Part shown: positions 5,895-7,947 of the stretch, in pieces
Numbering within the stretch: position 1 is the first letter of the stretch
How the letters are laid out: each line of letters starts with the position of its first letter
From: Bacteroidales bacterium
Lineage (GTDB): Bacteria > Bacteroidota > Bacteroidia > Bacteroidales > UBA932
DNA length: 7,947 nucleotides
Direction of reading: 5' to 3'
Assembly: GCA_017478685.1 (NCBI GenBank)
Contig: JAFVDC010000036.1
Location: 1 to 7,947 of the forward strand
The notes under the pieces: generated by a model
The model's input: only the letters and a program-made list of their open reading frames with translations
What the model was told of the DNA's origin: nothing
Databases searched by the model: none
Program-made: the position numbers and the translations under genes

Positions 5895-6815
5895 CTATGA
5901 TTGTTTCTTTTTCTTTACGATTCCGGTTTTCATCTGGTCAAATCCCTCACCGTAAACGTTGTTTGCGGGCACAACCGTCACAAAGGCGGTCTCGTCAATG
6001 TCTTTTACCGCCTTCACAAGTTCCGGAAGTTCGGTTTTACGGAGCATCACCATAAGCACCTGACGGTCTTCCTGGGTATACCAGCCCACCGCCTTAAGGG
6101 CAGTCACTCCCCTCTCCATGTCCTGGTTTATATAGTCCCCTATCTTTTTATAATGATTGGAGAATATAATCACCTGCACCGTGGAATCCTTGCCAAGCAT
6201 GATGAGGTCCAGCACATAGGCGCACACGCCCATGGTGATATAACCGTAGACCACATCCGTGAAGCAGTGCCCGGGCACAAAGATAAGGAGGGTGATTACA
6301 ATGAAATCGGCAAAGAGGTAAAAACGGCCGATGGTTATGGGCCAGAACTTGTTCACGATAAGCGCAAGGATGTCCGTGCCGCCGGTGGAGCCGCCCCTCA
6401 TTATGATAAGCGCAAGGCCCACCGCCTCCAGAAGACCGCCTATGATGGGCACAAGGATACCGTCCCCTACATACAGCGCCTGCCCTTCCACGGACCAAAG
6501 GAACTTCATGCTCTCATCTCCGAGGATTCGGAAAAGGGCCGTTGAAATCACTATGGCATAGATGGTTTTTATGCCGAAACCCTGCCCCAGGATAATCCAG
6601 GCCAGGATAAGAAGCAGCACGTTGATGCCAAAGTACCAAATGTCCACAGACACTCCGGTTACCATGGAAAGGAGGGCCGAAGCGCCCGTGAGGCCACCGT
6701 CGATCATGCCGTTGGGAAGAAGGAAACTCTGCCACGCCATCACAAAAAGGATAACGCCTATCGTGATGACGATGTAGTCAAAAATCCCTATTAGAATCTT
6801 TTTCTTGCGGTCCAT
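5895..6815 (-). CDS. YitT-family membrane protein, first of a tandem pair
   Basis: A 306-residue integral membrane protein of the YitT family. The basic N-terminus MDRKKK is followed by a first membrane segment at about 10-34, and further hydrophobic stretches lie at about 60-78, 83-98, 118-139, 165-181 and 187-207. The family signature RGGSTGGTDILALIV is at 140-154. The C-terminal DUF2179 domain includes GWYTQEDRQVLMVMLRKTEL (244-263) and VYGEGFD (287-293), and the protein ends in a lysine-rich tail. The ATG begins 3 nt after the leuS stop, so it is almost certainly on the leuS transcript. Biochemical function is unassigned; a transporter or channel role is often proposed from topology only. 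Confidence 0.9.
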   Translation of the reverse strand: MDRKKKILIGIFDYIVITIGVILFVMAWQSFLLPNGMIDGGLTGASALLSMVTGVSVDIWYFGINVLLLILAWIILGQGFGIKTIYAIVISTALFRILGDESMKFLWSVEGQALYVGDGILVPIIGGLLEAVGLALIIMRGGSTGGTDILALIVNKFWPITIGRFYLFADFIVITLLIFVPGHCFTDVVYGYITMGVCAYVLDLIMLGKDSTVQVIIFSNHYKKIGDYINQDMERGVTALKAVGWYTQEDRQVLMVMLRKTELPELVKAVKDIDETAFVTVVPANNVYGEGFDQMKTGIVKKKKQS

Positions 6816-6818
6816 CGT

Positions 6819-7947
6819 TTACTTCTTTAGCACCACGTTTACAATTCGGCCGGGAACCACTATCACCTTGGCAATGCTCATGTCCCCGACGTACTTGGGC
6901 GTACTCTCATGGCCGCGCACCAGGGCCTCGACGTCTGAAGGAGAGGCCGATGCCGGGACATCCAGGAAGAAACGGGTTTTGCCGTTGAAAGACACCGGGT
7001 ATTTGACCGATGAATCTGCCGCAAGGGCTTCATCATATTCAGGGAATTGAGCGTACACCACGGAAGTCTCATGTCCAAGCTGATGCCACAGTTCCTCTGC
7101 AATATGCGGGGCAAACGGGCTCAGGATAACGGTCAGGGGCTCCAGGATGGCCCTCTTGGAACAGTTTCCAAGTTCGTTCAGGGCAATCATGAAGGCCGAA
7201 ATTGTGGTATTGTAGGAGAAATTCTCTATGTCCTCCTGAGCCTTGCCGATAAGCTTGTGAAGGGCCCTCAGTTCATCCTTTGTGGGCTCTTCATCAGTGA
7301 CAAGCCACTTTTCACTGTCCCAGAACAGGCGCCAGAACTTCTTGAGGAAGCGGTTCACGCCGTCTATGCCCTTGGTATCCCAGGGCTTGGCCTGTTCAAT
7401 GGGGCCAAGGAACATCTCATAGAGACGGAGGGTATCGGCACCGTAGGTATCGCAGATCTTGTCCGGGTTAACCACGTTGTACATGCTCTTGGACATCTTT
7501 TCAATGGCCCAGCCGCAAATGTACTCCCCATTTTCCAGGATGAACTGAGCATTCCTGTAATCCGGGCGCCATGCGCGGAAAGCCTCAAGGTCCAGGCGGT
7601 CGTTGTAGACGATATTTACATCCACGTGCACCGGAATGGTCTCGTACTGGTCCTTAAGGCCGGCCGAAACAAAGGTGGAGGTGCCTGGAATCATGTACAC
7701 GAAGTTGGAGCGGCCCTGGATCATGCCCTGGTTGACAAGCCTCCTGAAAGGTTCGTCCTCGCAGACATAGCCATAGTCATAGAGGAACTTGTTCCAGAAG
7801 CGGCTGTAGATGAGGTGGCCGGTTGCGTGCTCGGTGCCTCCCACATAAAGGTCCACGCTCTTCCAGTAATCGTTGGCCTTGTGGCTCACAAGGGCAGTGT
7901 CATTGTGGGGATCCATGTAGCGCAGATAGTATGCGCTGGAGCCTGCA
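6819..7947 (-). CDS. leuS: Leucyl-tRNA synthetase, C-terminal part, cut by window edge
   Basis: Class Ia aminoacyl-tRNA synthetase that charges tRNA-Leu with leucine using ATP. The reading frame is open to the window edge; the visible 375 residues begin [15 protein letters not shown], a stretch that follows the editing domain in Leu[18 protein letters not shown] marks the catalytic core. KMSKS, the ATP-binding loop, is at 150-154 of the fragment (bases 7485-7499). Between these two lies a segment of about 90 residues that corresponds in position to the leucine-specific insertion. The alpha-helical anticodon-binding domain and the small C-terminal domain ending in VVLKK follow. The HIGH motif and editing domain lie outside the window, since the full protein is usually above 900 residues here. 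It is the first visible gene of the minus-strand unit. Confidence 0.97.
   Translation of the reverse strand, partial: AGSSAYYLRYMDPHNDTALVSHKANDYWKSVDLYVGGTEHATGHLIYSRFWNKFLYDYGYVCEDEPFRRLVNQGMIQGRSNFVYMIPGTSTFVSAGLKDQYETIPVHVDVNIVYNDRLDLEAFRAWRPDYRNAQFILENGEYICGWAIEKMSKSMYNVVNPDKICDTYGADTLRLYEMFLGPIEQAKPWDTKGIDGVNRFLKKFWRLFWDSEKWLVTDEEPTKDELRALHKLIGKAQEDIENFSYNTTISAFMIALNELGNCSKRAILEPLTVILSPFAPHIAEELWHQLGHETSVVYAQFPEYDEALAADSSVKYPVSFNGKTRFFLDVPASASPSDVEALVRGHESTPKYVGDMSIAKVIVVPGRIVNVVLKK

Overview
The window reads as a chromosomal fragment from a member of the phylum Bacteroidota, probably Bacteroidales. Gene starts mostly lack a Shine-Dalgarno sequence. Intergenic regions contain TAnnTTTG elements, the -7 consensus of Bacteroidota promoters. 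The run leuS, two YitT-family membrane genes and a membrane-anchored AraC-type regulator also fits that group. No finer taxonomic call is supported. All coding regions are moderately GC-rich; the region around 236-600 is clearly AT-rich.

Layout: (1) 1-235, minus strand: N-terminal part of a Bcp-type peroxiredoxin, cut by the window edge. (2) 236-1195: about 960 bases without a convincing gene but full of dyad-symmetric and repeated DNA. It holds a hairpin around a promoter-like motif (391-447), a perfect 10-bp dyad between 9-bp direct repeats (504-566), an array of GGGCGAGGYTGG words in both orientations with a 22-nt tandem repeat (692-855), a nested palindrome of about 139 nt (859-997), and a 48-nt dyad overlapping the probable promoter of the next gene (1112-1160). 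(3) 1196-4298, plus strand: a two-gene unit, a GH94 cellobiose phosphorylase followed 10 nt later by a small RluA-family pseudouridine synthase. (4) 4324-7947, minus strand, convergent with unit 3: leuS (C-terminal part), two tandem YitT-family genes with 3-4 nt gaps, and a short AraC-type regulator with one N-terminal transmembrane helix.

How the genes work together: the phosphorylase would split intracellular cellobiose into glucose 1-phosphate and glucose, saving ATP, but no transporter or other glucanase is nearby. The RNA-modifying enzyme and leucyl-tRNA synthetase are housekeeping translation functions. The YitT pair has no assigned substrate; its tight coupling to leuS and the nearby regulator gene suggest a co-transcribed unit. 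No mobile element, CRISPR array or clearly new multi-gene system was identified. The least explained part is the repeat-rich gap at 236-1195.
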